Below, piece by piece: positions 9,425 to 18,786 of a DNA stretch of 64,000 nt. Numbering within the stretch: position 1 is the stretch's first letter; each line of letters opens with the position of its first letter. The notes below the pieces were generated by a model. That model was given only the letters and a program-made list of their open reading frames with translations. It was not told where the DNA came from and made no database searches. The translations under genes were made by a program, and so were the position numbers. The stretch comes from Bradyrhizobium genosp. L (GTDB taxonomy: Bacteria > Pseudomonadota > Alphaproteobacteria > Rhizobiales > Xanthobacteraceae). The DNA lies in the NCBI RefSeq assembly GCF_015624485.1, contig NZ_CP061378.1, positions 4,650,001 through 4,714,000 of the forward strand, written 5' to 3'.

Positions 9425-9500
9425 TGGCAGGAGTGGCAGGGCTCGAACCTGCGACCCCCGGTTTTGGAGACCGGTGCTCTACCAATTGAGCTACACTCCT
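9425..9500 (-). tRNA. tRNA-Trp (CCA)
   Basis: The minus strand folds into a 76-nt cloverleaf including an encoded 3' CCA. The acceptor stem AGGAGTG pairs with CACTCCT, the D arm contains AGCTCAATTGGTAGAGC, and the anticodon loop CTCCAAA gives CCA. The T arm is GCAGGTTCGAGCCCTGC. It is in the same orientation as secE, which in many alphaproteobacteria directly follows this tRNA. Here 7 kb lie between. Confidence 0.97.
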
Positions 9501-9593
9501 GCAGGGAACCGGCGTCGCCGCCGGTTCGCGCCGTTTCAAGCACAGGGCATGGCCGCTTTGCAAGGGCGAAGCGAACCGGCGGCGGCGCGCCGA

Positions 9594-10238
9594 TTAAACT
9601 CCGTTGTGCAGAAGCCAGACGCGGTAGGTTTCCCCGTAGCGCGCGATCACCTTGTCGGCCGGGCTCTGCTTGTCGGAATTGTCGATCGCCGCCTGCACGA
9701 TCGAGCCGGCGATTCCTTGCCCGGTGAAAAGGAACGCATTCAGATTGGGATAGGCAAGGATCACCGCACCGGTCCGCGCATCGACCAAATTCGCGTCCGC
9801 GGTCATCCCGCGGTGTCCGCCGATCAACACCCGCTGCACAGCCGAGGGCAGGTCGAAGCGTTTGACCACGATATCGAGCCGCACCGGCCGCGCGCCCGCA
9901 AGCTGGCCGGCCATCGCCTGCTCGACGCCAGCCTTGATACGCTGCGCCAGCAGGCCCTGCACATAGGCCTTGCCTTCCGGCGTATTGGCCGCAGCCGATA
10001 TCTGATCGTCGCTGATCGTCTTTGCGTTGGCATAGGCCCGGATGCCGTCCTCCCATGTGATCCAGACATCTGGCGCAAAGCTGACGGCTACCCCCGTCAG
10101 TTTGAAACTCGCGAGATCGTTTTGCGACAGAGAATTCTCTGTGGTCACGCAGCCCGCAAGCGCAAGCATAGCTCCGAGCGCGACGATGCGCGCCAGCCAC
10201 GGCAATAGCCTCAAGGAAACCCCCATACCCCAATCCAT
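9594..10238 (-). CDS. Hypothetical lipoprotein
   Basis: The 214-residue product carries a lipoprotein signal: a hydrophobic stretch, then LALAGC with the lipidated cysteine near residue 30. The mature part contains VAVSFAPDVWITWEDGIRAYANAK and VRLDIVVKRFDLPSAVQRVLIGGHRGM. I recognise this as an uncharacterised alphaproteobacterial envelope lipoprotein type without an assigned role. A second ATG four codons downstream (10226) is an equally possible start. It is transcribed toward tRNA-Trp with 93 bp between them. Confidence 0.65.
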   Translation of the reverse strand: MDWGMGVSLRLLPWLARIVALGAMLALAGCVTTENSLSQNDLASFKLTGVAVSFAPDVWITWEDGIRAYANAKTISDDQISAAANTPEGKAYVQGLLAQRIKAGVEQAMAGQLAGARPVRLDIVVKRFDLPSAVQRVLIGGHRGMTADANLVDARTGAVILAYPNLNAFLFTGQGIAGSIVQAAIDNSDKQSPADKVIARYGETYRVWLLHNGV

Positions 10239-10421
10239 CAGCCCGCATGCAGCAATAGGAGGTCATGGGGGCGACTGTCTACCTTTAATTGTATTGCAGG
10301 GCCGCGAGCCCGGTTCCCCTATGCCCGCCCAACGCTGCGTTGCGTCCGGATACCTGTTCAGGGCTTGGCTTCCGCGCCAAACTGCACCTATCAACCAACG
10401 ACAAGAACCTAGGGAGAGACC

Positions 10422-11645
10422 ATGAACGTCCACACCTCCGCCACGCCCGCGGCCGGCTCGAAAACTCCATCGCTGCCCGAAGCCAGGCCGGAGACGATCG
10501 GTTTGTCGCGTCACCGCCTGCAAACGCTGTCCGACACGTTCAAGCGCGAGGTCGACCGCGGCAGCGTGCCCGGCGTGACGGTGCTGGTGGCGCGGCGCGG
10601 CCAGATCGGCTGGTTCGACGCGATCGGACGGCAGAGCCCGCTGGCTCCGGCGCCGATGGCGCATGACACGATCTTCCGCATCTTCTCGATGACGAAACCG
10701 ATCGTCTCCATCGGCATCATGATGCTGCTCGAGGACGGCCACTTCCTGCTCAACGACCCCGTCGCGAAATTCATCCCGGAATTTTCCGAGACCAAGGTCG
10801 GCGTCGAGCGCAACGGCACGCTCGACCTCGTGCCGGCGAAGCGGCCGATGACGGTCCAGGACCTGCTCCGTCATACCTCCGGGCTGACATATGACCATAC
10901 CGGCAACGGCCTGGTGCAGCGGCTCTATCAGCAGTCGCGGCTGCGCAGCCGCAAGATCACCAATGCCGAGCACGCCACCATGCTGGCCGCGATGCCGCTG
11001 ATCTGCCAGCCCGGCGCCGAGTGGAACTACAGCCGCTCCACCGACATTCTCGGCCGCATCATCGAGGTCGTCAGCGGCAAGACGCTCGGCGCGTTCTTGA
11101 CCGAGAAGATCCTCGCCCCCCTGCAGATGAACGAGACCGCCTTCTCGACCGGCGACCAGAATGCCGGCCGCCTCGCCGAGGCGTTTGCGCTCGATCCGTG
11201 GAGCCGCGAGAAGGTGCAGCTGTTCAACATGCTGGAGCAGCCGGCGATGGAATCCGGCGGCGGCGGGCTGGTGTCCACCACGATGGACTATGCGCGCTTC
11301 GCCCAGATGCTGCTCAATGGCGGCACGCTCGACGGCACCAGGATCATCGGCCGCAAGACGCTGCAGCTGATGGCGGCCAACCATCTCGCTGCCGAGGTCA
11401 AGATCCAGGGCACGCTGGTCTCGCCCGGCCACGGCTTCGGCCTCGGCTTCGCGGTGCGCACCGAGCAAGGCATCGCCCCGTTCTCCGGCTCGATCGGCCA
11501 GTTCTTCTGGAGCGGCATGGCCGGCACCTTCTTCTGGATCGATCCGAGCGAGGAGCTGATCGCGGTCTTCATGATGCAGGGCCCCAACCAGCGCGAATAT
11601 TTCCGCTCGCTGGTGCGCAACGGGGTGTACGCGGCGGTGGATTAG
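10422..11645 (+). CDS. Serine hydrolase of the beta-lactamase/class C family (esterase-like)
   Basis: The 407-residue product has the SxxK motif S89-M-T-K92 in FRIFSMTKPIVS and the tyrosine motif Y203 in WNYSRSTD. Near residues 343-347 HGFGLG stands where beta-lactamases have KTG. That pattern is typical of EstB-type carboxylesterases and broad class C serine hydrolases rather than true AmpC. No signal peptide is visible, so it is probably cytoplasmic and unlikely to confer beta-lactam resistance. ATG 10422 follows a GGGAGAGA ribosome site. The substrate is unknown. Confidence 0.88.
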   Translation: MNVHTSATPAAGSKTPSLPEARPETIGLSRHRLQTLSDTFKREVDRGSVPGVTVLVARRGQIGWFDAIGRQSPLAPAPMAHDTIFRIFSMTKPIVSIGIMMLLEDGHFLLNDPVAKFIPEFSETKVGVERNGTLDLVPAKRPMTVQDLLRHTSGLTYDHTGNGLVQRLYQQSRLRSRKITNAEHATMLAAMPLICQPGAEWNYSRSTDILGRIIEVVSGKTLGAFLTEKILAPLQMNETAFSTGDQNAGRLAEAFALDPWSREKVQLFNMLEQPAMESGGGGLVSTTMDYARFAQMLLNGGTLDGTRIIGRKTLQLMAANHLAAEVKIQGTLVSPGHGFGLGFAVRTEQGIAPFSGSIGQFFWSGMAGTFFWIDPSEELIAVFMMQGPNQREYFRSLVRNGVYAAVD

Positions 11646-11706
11646 CTGCATCGCGGATCGAGATCCCGGGTTCGCGCTCGCGCGCGCCCCGGGATGACCC
11701 TTCGGG

Positions 11707-12474
11707 TCAGCTGATCGTCGCGCCGCCGTCGATCACCACGGTCTGGCCGGTCATGAAGTCGCCGGCGCGCGAGGCCATGAACACCGCAGCGCCCGCGATC
11801 TCGTCGGGCACGCCGATCCGCAGCAACGGCGAGCGCGCGGTCGAGGCCTTCAGATTCTCCGGATTGTCCCACAGCGCCTTGGCGAAGTCGGTCTTGATCA
11901 GGCCGGGCGCGATGCAGTTCACGCGGATATTGTGCTTGCCGTATTCGCAAGCGAGGTTGCGCGCGAGCTGCATATCGGCGGCCTTCGAGATCGCGTAGGC
12001 GCCGAGGATGGTCGAGCCCTTCAGGCCGCCGATCGAGGAGACGATGATGATCGAGCCGTCCTTGCGCTCGATCATCTGCGGCACCACCATCGAGATCAAC
12101 CAGTTGTTGGCGACGATGTTGTTGTCCAAGATTTTGCGGAACTGGTCGTCGGAGATGCCGGCGAGCGGACCGTAATACGGGTTCGAGGCCGCGTTGCAGA
12201 CCAGCACGTCGATCTTGCCGAAGGCGCGGTTGCTCTCGTCGATCAGGTTCTGCAAATTTTCTTTCGACGAGATGTTGGCCGCGATCGCGACCGCGGTGCC
12301 CTTGCCGTAGGTGTCGTTGATCTCCTTTGCGACCTGGTCGCAGACATCGGCCTTGCGCGAGGAGATCACGACCTTGGCGCCATGCTCGGCCATCCGCTCG
12401 GCGATCGCACGCCCGATGCCGCGCGTCGAGCCGGTGATGACGGCGACTTTTCCCTTCATGTCGAACAAGTTCAT
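11707..12474 (-). CDS. Short-chain dehydrogenase/reductase (SDR)
   Basis: This classical SDR has 255 residues from the ATG at 12472-12474, which follows CAGGGAGAGAA. The Rossmann motif is VITGSTRGIGRAIAERMA (TGxxxGIG, about residues 13-25). The NAAS motif and the catalytic Ser, Tyr and Lys in VSSIGG and YAISKAADM follow. The C terminus GQTVVIDGGATI is typical. It is transcribed 52 bp after the histidine-phosphatase gene on the same strand, so the two may form an operon. The substrate is not evident. Confidence 0.92.
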   Translation of the reverse strand: MNLFDMKGKVAVITGSTRGIGRAIAERMAEHGAKVVISSRKADVCDQVAKEINDTYGKGTAVAIAANISSKENLQNLIDESNRAFGKIDVLVCNAASNPYYGPLAGISDDQFRKILDNNIVANNWLISMVVPQMIERKDGSIIIVSSIGGLKGSTILGAYAISKAADMQLARNLACEYGKHNIRVNCIAPGLIKTDFAKALWDNPENLKASTARSPLLRIGVPDEIAGAAVFMASRAGDFMTGQTVVIDGGATIS

Positions 12475-12526
12475 GTTTCTCTCCCTGATGTGAATTGTTG
12501 AATTCTGCGACGGGCCGGGCTGCTGT

Positions 12527-13222
12527 TCACGCGAGCTTGACTTCCGGCCCCGCCGGCTGATGCATCGCTGCGTGCTTGGGATCGGCAAGCCACGGCTGCT
12601 GGTTCACCATCGGCAACCGCCAGGTCGATATGCCGGGCGCGGCGAAATGATCGAGCCGCGTCACCGAGACGTTCTCGACGTCGAAGGACAGTCCCCGCTC
12701 CGGCTGGCCGCCGAGCGCGAGGCCGATCGCGGCTTTGATCACGCCGCCATGGCCGGCGACGATGACGTCTTTACCGGCCTCCGCGGCGGTGATGCGCACG
12801 ATCGCACGGCAGACGCGGGTGTAGAGATCCATGAAACTTTCGCCGCCCGGCGCGGGCTCGTTGACGTCGGCGAACCAGGCACTCCCGGGCGGACGGCTCG
12901 CGAGGATCGCGGCGCGGTTCATGCCCTGCCATTGCCCGAGATGCTGCTCGGCGAATTCGCGCTGCTGCGTCATCACGGCAGGCCTGGGAAAGCCCGTGGC
13001 CCAGATCGCTTCCGCGGTCTTGTGGGTGCGCTTCAGATTGCTCGCGTACCACACCGCGTTGCGCGGCAGGATCTTTGCGACCGCCTCGAATACCTCGGTA
13101 TCGCTGGTGTCGCAGTCGATGTCTTCCTGGCCGTAGATGTTGCCGCCGTCGCTGCGCACCGGCGCATGGCGCACCCACCACCACCGCGTCACCGTCGTCA
13201 TTGGCTTGTCTGCATCGGACAT
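12527..13222 (-). CDS. Histidine phosphatase family protein
   Basis: This phosphoglycerate-mutase-like protein has about 231 residues. The catalytic motif WWWVRHAPV replaces the usual RHG with R18-H19-A. Later motifs are ASNLKRTHKTAEAI and the second histidine in VIVAGHGGVIKAAIGLAL. ATG 13222 lies about 10 bases after GAAGGG. A start six codons upstream is possible. It is the first gene of a two-gene minus-strand unit with the SDR at 11707-12474 and is divergent from another SDR at 13375. The phosphorylated substrate is unknown. Confidence 0.87.
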   Translation of the reverse strand: MSDADKPMTTVTRWWWVRHAPVRSDGGNIYGQEDIDCDTSDTEVFEAVAKILPRNAVWYASNLKRTHKTAEAIWATGFPRPAVMTQQREFAEQHLGQWQGMNRAAILASRPPGSAWFADVNEPAPGGESFMDLYTRVCRAIVRITAAEAGKDVIVAGHGGVIKAAIGLALGGQPERGLSFDVENVSVTRLDHFAAPGISTWRLPMVNQQPWLADPKHAAMHQPAGPEVKLA

Positions 13223-13374
13223 TCGCAAAAGCCCTTCCATCCTGTCCCGCGTCGCTGTACGTCAGAGCATACATCGTCTCAAGTGCTGCGGACGTTTGAA
13301 ATTCTGTTTGAATTCCGTCGCGCGGCACGCACGACGACGCACATGATCAAGTGGACATGACCAGGGAGAAACGC

Positions 13375-14160
13375 ATGGGCCGCCTCGAAGGCAAATCCGT
13401 CATCATCACCGGCGCCGGCAGCGGCATCGGCCGCGCGGCCTCGCTGCTGTTCACCAAAGAGGGCGCGAAGCTGATCGCGGTCGATCGCACCGACGGCGTG
13501 AAAGAGACGGCAAAGCTCGTCAGCGACGCCGGCGGCACGGTCGAGGCCGTCATTGCCGATGCCGGCTCGGAGAGCGACGTGAAGGCCTTCATCGACAAGG
13601 CGGCCAGCAAATACGGCAAGCTCGATGCGATCTGGGCCAATGCCGGCGTCAGCGGCGGCCTGGTGCCGCTTGCCGACCAGACTCCTGAACATTGGCAGGA
13701 AGTGCTGCGCGTCAACCTGATCGGCCCGTTCCTCGCCATCAAGCACTCGATCCCGCACATGACTAAGCAAGGCTTTGGCTCGATCGTCTGTACCGCCTCG
13801 GTCGCCGGCCTGAAGTCGGGCGCCAGCGGACATCCCTATGGAGCGAGCAAGGCCGGCGTCATCAGCCTGGTGCAGACCACCGCCTACTCGCTGTCCGGCA
13901 CCGGCGTGCGCATCAACGCAGTTTGTCCCGGCTTGATCGAGACCGGCATGACCAAGCCGGTGTTCGACCGCGCCAAGGAACGCGGCACGCAAGACAAGAT
14001 CGGCCAGCTCAATCCCCTGAAGCGTGCCGGCCAACCGCACGAGCTCGCCGCGATGGGCTTGTTCCTGGCGAGCGACGAGGCGTCCTACGTCAACGGCCAG
14101 GCGATCCCGGTGGATGGCGGGTTGACGGCGTCGATGCCGTATACGGGGAAGCCGATTTGA
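13375..14160 (+). CDS. Short-chain dehydrogenase/reductase (SDR)
   Basis: This 261-residue classical SDR starts at the ATG that follows CCAGGGAGAAACGC. The glycine motif VIITGAGSGIGRAASLLF lies near residues 8-25. NAG (about 86), the catalytic Ser region CTASVAGL, and Y-x3-K in YGASKAGV follow, then the C-terminal NGQAIPVDGGLTA. It is divergent from the histidine-phosphatase/SDR pair. It is not a tandem copy of the SDR at 11707: the sequences differ outside the fold motifs. Confidence 0.92.
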   Translation: MGRLEGKSVIITGAGSGIGRAASLLFTKEGAKLIAVDRTDGVKETAKLVSDAGGTVEAVIADAGSESDVKAFIDKAASKYGKLDAIWANAGVSGGLVPLADQTPEHWQEVLRVNLIGPFLAIKHSIPHMTKQGFGSIVCTASVAGLKSGASGHPYGASKAGVISLVQTTAYSLSGTGVRINAVCPGLIETGMTKPVFDRAKERGTQDKIGQLNPLKRAGQPHELAAMGLFLASDEASYVNGQAIPVDGGLTASMPYTGKPI

Positions 14161-14206
14161 TGCCGTAGTAGCGGTCTGGATTGTTGACGCACAACTTTCC
14201 GCACAC

Positions 14207-14328
14207 GTCGTCCCGGCGAAGGCCGGGACCCATAACCACAGGGTTGCGTTGTTGAAGAGAGCTGCGGCCTCAGGGTCGCGCAATAGTATGCTTCGGTGGT
14301 TATGGGTCCCGGCCTGCGCCGGGACGAC
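14207..14328. repeat. Long inverted-repeat element, dispersed Bradyrhizobium type
   Basis: Arms of about 32 bp face each other: GTCGTCCCGGC-AAGGCCGGGA-CCCATAACCAC at 14207-14238 and its near-perfect complement at 14296-14328. The transcript of either strand would form a long hairpin. The sequence type is familiar as an intergenic repeat in Bradyrhizobium genomes. Confidence 0.8.
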
Positions 14329-14426
14329 AATGAATTTGTTGCACCGCTTGTGAATCATACGTTCGCGTTCTCGCGACATGATTTGTCCGAGTCTTGCTGT
14401 TCGTTTCGCCGCTCTGAGAACAGAGG

Positions 14427-14530
14427 GCGCAGGGAAAGCCGGGTGCCGATTGCACCCATGGGTCCCGTGCAACAAAAAGCACGGGAGTAGGACCACAGGT
14501 GTAACCGGGACAACCCGGCTTTCCCTGCGC
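14427..14530. repeat. Inverted-repeat element with nested stem
   Basis: Outer arms GCGCAGGGAAAGCCGGGT (14427-14444) and ACCCGGCTTTCCCTGCGC (14513-14530) are perfectly complementary over 18 bp. Inside is a second hairpin, GGTCCCGTGC around an A-rich loop with GCACGGGA. It lies in a gene-free stretch and is recognised as a dispersed intergenic repeat of this group. Confidence 0.8.
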
Positions 14531-14900
14531 GATGGGTTACGGCTTATACGTGCTCGCCCCGGCGAGACTGGGCTTTTGTGTCACCGCGCTCGACAAGACG
14601 CTTACGCGTCTTGCGAGGGACACCTGCCACTAGGGCGTCAGGCCTGCACGACTTCACCGTCCGCCTCGCGTGCTGTCGTCACCGACACGCGCTGCGTCCA
14701 CCGCATCTCACCACAACACTCCAGACGATGCGCGAGCGCCCCTCGATCGGATGAGACGCCGACATTAAACATCTGAGTTGGGGTCGGCGTCAACAACTAA
14801 TTCGGAAAACACGAACACCTGCACGGCGAGGACTTGACCCGGCCGGCAAATCGGTGCCTTGAGGAGGCAACAACCTCCGCCCTCACCAGCGAGCCGGACC

Positions 14901-16073
14901 ATGCACAGCCAACGACCCGACCGCATTCGCAAGCTATTGGCCGATCTCGTCGCCTTCGACACGGTCAGCGACCGCTCCAATTTGCCCTTGGTCGGCTATA
15001 TCGAAAAATATCTCGGCTCGCTCGGCGTCGACAGCGAGCGGATCACGGACGAGACCGGGCAGAAGGCCTCGCTGTGGGTCACCGTCGGACCCGCCGACAG
15101 ACCCGGCCTGGTGCTGTCGGGGCATACCGACGTGGTGCCGGTGGTGGGCCAGGACTGGACGCACAACCCGTTCGAGCTGGTCGAGCGCGACGGAAAGCTC
15201 TACGGCCGAGGCACCACCGACATGAAGGGTTTTGTCGCGGTCTGCCTCGCCATGGTTCCGGAGATGCTCGAGGCCAAGCTTGAAACGCCGATCAATCTCG
15301 CGATCTCCTATGACGAGGAGATCGGCTGCGTCGGCGTGCGGCCGATGCTGCGCGAGGTCAGCCGCAAACCGATCAAGCCGCTCGGCGCCTTCATCGGCGA
15401 GCCGACCCGGATGCAGGTGATCGTCGGCCACAAGGGCAAGCATGGCGTGCGCGCGTCCTTCCGCGGCCTCGCCCGCCACTCCTCGATCGCGCCCGACGGC
15501 GTCAACGCGATCGAATATGCCGCCGAGCTGATCATGGAGATCCGTCGCCGCGCCACGCTGCTGGCCGCAGACGCCGAGCGCGACAGCCTGTACGACGTGC
15601 CGCACTCCACCCTGCTCACCAGCATCGTGCATGGCGGCGCCGCGCTGAACATCGTGCCCGACACGTGTGTGGTCGAATTCGAATGCCGCGGCATCGGCAT
15701 CACCGAATCCAGAGCAGTGACGGACGCGATCATCGCCTGGGCCAGGGCCGAGATCGAGCCGGCGATGCACGCGCGGCATCCGGACTGCGGCATCGATTTC
15801 GAGGAGATCCTCGACTATCCCGCGCTCGACACCAAGGCGGACGCTGCGATCGTCACGCTGGCAAAACAGCTCGCCGGCCGCAACGACCACGCCAAGGTCG
15901 CGTTCGGCACCGAGGCCAGCCTGTTCGTCAGCATGGCCGACGTGCCGTCGGTGGTGGTCGGCCCCGGCGGCATCGCGCAGGCGCACACGCCGGACGAGTT
16001 CGTCGAGATGTCAGAGCTTCTGAGCTGCGGCGAATTCGTCGCGCGGCTGATCGGACATTGCGCGAAGGGCTAG
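14901..16073 (+). CDS. M20 peptidase family, acetylornithine deacetylase type
   Basis: The 390-residue metallohydrolase resembles ArgE, which removes the acetyl group of N-acetylornithine. Metal-site motifs are SGHTDVVPV (H75, D77), RGTTDMKGF (D107), the acidic pair E139-E140 in YDEEIGC, and the late H in AHTPDEF. The dimerisation domain begins near GHKGKHGVRASFRG. A start 14 codons upstream (TTG 14859) is possible, but the ATG at 14901 begins the conserved sequence. Alphaproteobacteria usually make ornithine through ArgJ, and M20 relatives act on many amides, so the exact substrate is open. Confidence 0.85.
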   Translation: MHSQRPDRIRKLLADLVAFDTVSDRSNLPLVGYIEKYLGSLGVDSERITDETGQKASLWVTVGPADRPGLVLSGHTDVVPVVGQDWTHNPFELVERDGKLYGRGTTDMKGFVAVCLAMVPEMLEAKLETPINLAISYDEEIGCVGVRPMLREVSRKPIKPLGAFIGEPTRMQVIVGHKGKHGVRASFRGLARHSSIAPDGVNAIEYAAELIMEIRRRATLLAADAERDSLYDVPHSTLLTSIVHGGAALNIVPDTCVVEFECRGIGITESRAVTDAIIAWARAEIEPAMHARHPDCGIDFEEILDYPALDTKADAAIVTLAKQLAGRNDHAKVAFGTEASLFVSMADVPSVVVGPGGIAQAHTPDEFVEMSELLSCGEFVARLIGHCAKG

Positions 16074-16082
16074 CGCAGCTTC

Positions 16083-16167
16083 GTAGGGTGGGTTAGCGCA
16101 GCGTAACCCACCGCCTTCGCGACGCGGGAAAGATATGGCGGATTACGCTTCGCTAATCCGCCCTACG
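16083..16167. repeat. Palindromic repeat pair
   Basis: Two back-to-back small palindromes: GTAGGGTGGGTTAGCGCAGC with GTAACCCACC, then GGCGGATTACGCTTCGC with TAATCCGCCCTACG. GTAGGG at the left and CCCTAC at the right close the unit. It lies between two convergent genes and is a common intergenic repeat type in Bradyrhizobium. Confidence 0.75.
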
Positions 16168-16170
16168 CAT

Positions 16171-17085
16171 TCACAACCCATCCGGCGGCAACCCCGGCCC
16201 GCTCGCCGCGGGGCGGAGCTTGTCGCGGATGCGCTCGCGGTAGAAGGCGTAGAGGCCGGAGGCCGTGATGATCGCGGCGCCGGCGAGCATCGCGGTGTCT
16301 GGCTTGTGGCCGAAGGCGAGATAGCCGGTCAGCATCGCCCAGATCAGCGCCGTGTAGCGGAACGGCGCGACCGACGAGATGTCGCCGGTGCGCAGCGACA
16401 CGATGATGCATTGATAGCCGATCAGGATCAGCACCGCGGCGAGCGCCAGCAGGCCGGTCGCGTGACCGGATGGCGGCGTCCAGCCGCCGAGCGGGACGAG
16501 CACGAGCGCGCCCGACGTGCTGACCGTCACGGTGGTGAGCAGCGTGATGAACACCGTCGGCAATTGTTTCGGAATGACCCGGGTGGCCAGATCGCGCACC
16601 GCGCAGAAGCCGACCGAGGCCAGCGCCAGCAATGCGGCCTGGCTGAACCCCGCAGCGCCCGGCCGCACGATCACCAGCACGCCGATGAAGCCGGCCGCGA
16701 TCGCGAGCCAGCGCCGCCAGCCGACCGGCTCGCCGAACACCAGTGCCGCGCCGAGCGTAATGACCAGCGGCAGCGCCTGGAAGATCGCCGAGGCATTGGC
16801 CAGCGGGATCTGCGAGATCGCGGCCATATAGGTCAGCGTGCCGCCGATCTCGCCGATCACGCGCAGCGCGACCGGGCGAATGAACAGCGTGCGGACCGGG
16901 CGCAGTGCCTTCCGGTGCACGGCGAGCGCCGCGATCAGCACGATCGCGAACAGGCCGCGGACGAGCAGGATCTCCCCGATGTTGAGCTCCGCCGACACCG
17001 CCTTGGTGATGGTGTCGTTCAGGGTGAAGGTGGCCATGGCCGCAGCCATGAACAGGCTGCCGCGGATATTCGCAGAGAGTTTCAA
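16171..17085 (-). CDS. DMT/EamA-family transporter
   Basis: This drug/metabolite-type permease is predicted to have ten membrane helices in two EamA repeats. The first repeat starts SLFMAAAMATFTLNDTITKAV, the second near ALLALASVGFCAVRDLATRV. I favour the TTG at 17083-17085, giving MKLSANIRGSLF, because homologous proteins begin this way. The upstream ATG at 17139 would add 18 residues (ARGLGQSTCPCP...) that look non-conserved. The substrate is unknown. It is convergent with the M20 peptidase across a repeat. Confidence 0.85.
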   Translation of the reverse strand: MKLSANIRGSLFMAAAMATFTLNDTITKAVSAELNIGEILLVRGLFAIVLIAALAVHRKALRPVRTLFIRPVALRVIGEIGGTLTYMAAISQIPLANASAIFQALPLVITLGAALVFGEPVGWRRWLAIAAGFIGVLVIVRPGAAGFSQAALLALASVGFCAVRDLATRVIPKQLPTVFITLLTTVTVSTSGALVLVPLGGWTPPSGHATGLLALAAVLILIGYQCIIVSLRTGDISSVAPFRYTALIWAMLTGYLAFGHKPDTAMLAGAAIITASGLYAFYRERIRDKLRPAASGPGLPPDGL

Positions 17086-17300
17086 AATGGAGCGTCCGAT
17101 AGGACAAGGGCAGGTTGACTGACCCAATCCCCTTGCCAAAGCGGAACGGCAAACTCAAGCCGTACGGCCTCATTTTGTCACGCCCTGCCCTCCCCGTGCG
17201 CGAATCGTGAGCCTGATCACATTACGATCGCTACGGGCGAGCTAGTCTTCCTTGCACGACGCCTGGTTGAGCGTCATCGCGCAAGCCAAAGGGGGTAGCC

Positions 17301-18638
17301 ATGTCACAGCTCATCAGTGATCAGATCCTCAGCGACGCCGTTCTGCGCGCGATCTCCATCGCCACCTTCGCCCTGCTCGTTCCGCTCGGCGTCTATGTCG
17401 GCCGGATGAACGTGCGGGCCTCGCGCCGCGAGGTCGTGCTCGATCTCGAACGCCCGTTCCAGTTCGCTAAATCCGACGGCCGCCCGATCATCCTGCCGTC
17501 GTTCGAGCTGGTGAAATACAAATACGACCCCGAGTCCAACCCCGAGCGTGCCGGATCGAACAACGCCAATTCGGTCCGCTACTATCTGTTTCCGGTCGCG
17601 GTCTACGTCCTGATCGCGTTCCTCGGCTTCGAGTTCGCCTTCGCGCCGCATCCCGCCGACGGCATCGCGAACTACTTCGCGCAGCCGAAGGGATGGCAGG
17701 GCATGGTGACCTACACCTTCCTCAGCGCCTACATCTGGACGCTGCAATATCTGGTGCGAAGGATCGCGAATTTCGACCTGTCGCCGATCTCGTTCTTCGC
17801 CTCCTTCCAGCACATCGTGCTGGCGCTGTTCGTCAGCGCGGCGGTGGCGCAGAGCGGCCTGCTCGACATCATGGGCGACAAGCTCAAGATCGCGGCCGGC
17901 TTCGTGATCGGCTTCGTGCCTGATCTCTTCATCAGCGCGCTGATCGCGAAATTCCCGTGGATCCGGCTGCGCCGCGTCAGCCCGGCCAGCAAGGCGCTGC
18001 AGGAGGAGCTGCCGCTCGACATGATCCTCGGCATCGACCCCTTCATGAAGTTGCGCCTCGGCGAGTTCGAGATCGAGGACGTGCAGAATCTGGCGACGAT
18101 GAACCCGATCCAGATCTTCGTCGAGACGCCCTATGGCCTCTACGAGGTGATCGACTGGGTCGCGCAGGCGCAGCTGATCCTGGCGGTGGGCCCGGCCCGC
18201 ACCATCGCGCTGCGCGACATCCATATCCGCACCATCTTCGATCTCGAGCGCTGCATGGACAATCCGCTGTTGAAGGAGCGCGTCGCCTTCATCCTGCTCG
18301 GGCTCGATATCTCCAACCTCGGCAGCAACACCGCCCCCGGCGCGCTCGGCGTCGCGACCGGAAGCGAGCGCCCGCTCGATCCGGCCGACATCCTCGGCGC
18401 CGTGATCTCCTATGTCAGGGACGATCTCCATGTCCGCCGCCTCAGGCAGATCTGGGACGTCATCAACAGCAGCCTGAACGGCCGCTATCGCGAAGAAGAC
18501 AATCGCGAGCTGGTTGCGAAGCCCGGCGACGGCGCCAAGGGACTGCGCAAGCCCGCGCTGGATGCCATCACGCAGCTGAAGCCGAAGAACGGCAGCGTCG
18601 ACAAGGCGCCGAGCCCGATGCCTGGCGGCACGCATTGA
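17301..18638 (+). CDS. Multi-pass membrane protein with soluble C-terminal half, unknown
   Basis: I do not recognise a characterised family. The 445-residue product has a helix near 13-33, a cytoplasmic-looking linker, then helices about 95-115, 133-152, 168-186 and 197-215. A soluble C-terminal half holds two similar helical segments, [22 protein letters not shown] and [18 protein letters not shown], resembling helix-hairpin-helix-like repeats. ATG 17301 follows AAAGGGGGTAGCC. The gene stands alone between an EamA transporter and a repeat. Confidence 0.75.
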   Translation: MSQLISDQILSDAVLRAISIATFALLVPLGVYVGRMNVRASRREVVLDLERPFQFAKSDGRPIILPSFELVKYKYDPESNPERAGSNNANSVRYYLFPVAVYVLIAFLGFEFAFAPHPADGIANYFAQPKGWQGMVTYTFLSAYIWTLQYLVRRIANFDLSPISFFASFQHIVLALFVSAAVAQSGLLDIMGDKLKIAAGFVIGFVPDLFISALIAKFPWIRLRRVSPASKALQEELPLDMILGIDPFMKLRLGEFEIEDVQNLATMNPIQIFVETPYGLYEVIDWVAQAQLILAVGPARTIALRDIHIRTIFDLERCMDNPLLKERVAFILLGLDISNLGSNTAPGALGVATGSERPLDPADILGAVISYVRDDLHVRRLRQIWDVINSSLNGRYREEDNRELVAKPGDGAKGLRKPALDAITQLKPKNGSVDKAPSPMPGGTH

Positions 18639-18648
18639 TGGCTTGACG

Positions 18649-18734
18649 TCGTGATGGCCGGGCTTGTCCCGGCCATCCACGTGTTCTGACGTGGCCCCAA
18701 GACGTGGATGCCCGGGACAGGCCCGGGCATGACG
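18649..18734. repeat. Hairpin repeat between convergent genes
   Basis: Left half GTGATGGCCGGG-CTTGTCCCGGCCATCCACGT and right half ACGTGGATGCCCGGGACAGG-CCCGGGCATGAC form nested palindromes. It is a dispersed intergenic repeat type and may also act as a bidirectional terminator for 17301-18638 and 18787-19845. Confidence 0.75.
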
Positions 18735-18786
18735 AGTTTGTTGGACGATCGCTCTTCGTCAACTCGACCGAAAGCATCGCCGAGCG

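Larger units (their letters stand above)
14161..14900. other. 740-bp non-coding stretch made mainly of repeats
   Basis: No protein gene is supported here. The stretch holds two long palindromic repeats (annotated separately), then an AT-richer, unstructured section from about 14540 to 14860 that ends with a GAGGAGG without a start codon at the right distance. Confidence 0.7.

Noticed and set aside
7549..10266. A 905-codon open frame on the minus strand
   Set aside because: It runs antisense through the binding-protein gene, the small coiled-coil gene, tRNA-Trp and the lipoprotein gene. It has no family resemblance and is a by-product of high G+C.
14427..14760. A gene or small RNA in the repeat-rich 14-kb gap
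   Set aside because: The structure is explained by dispersed palindromic repeats found in this genus; no promoter or coding frame supports more.
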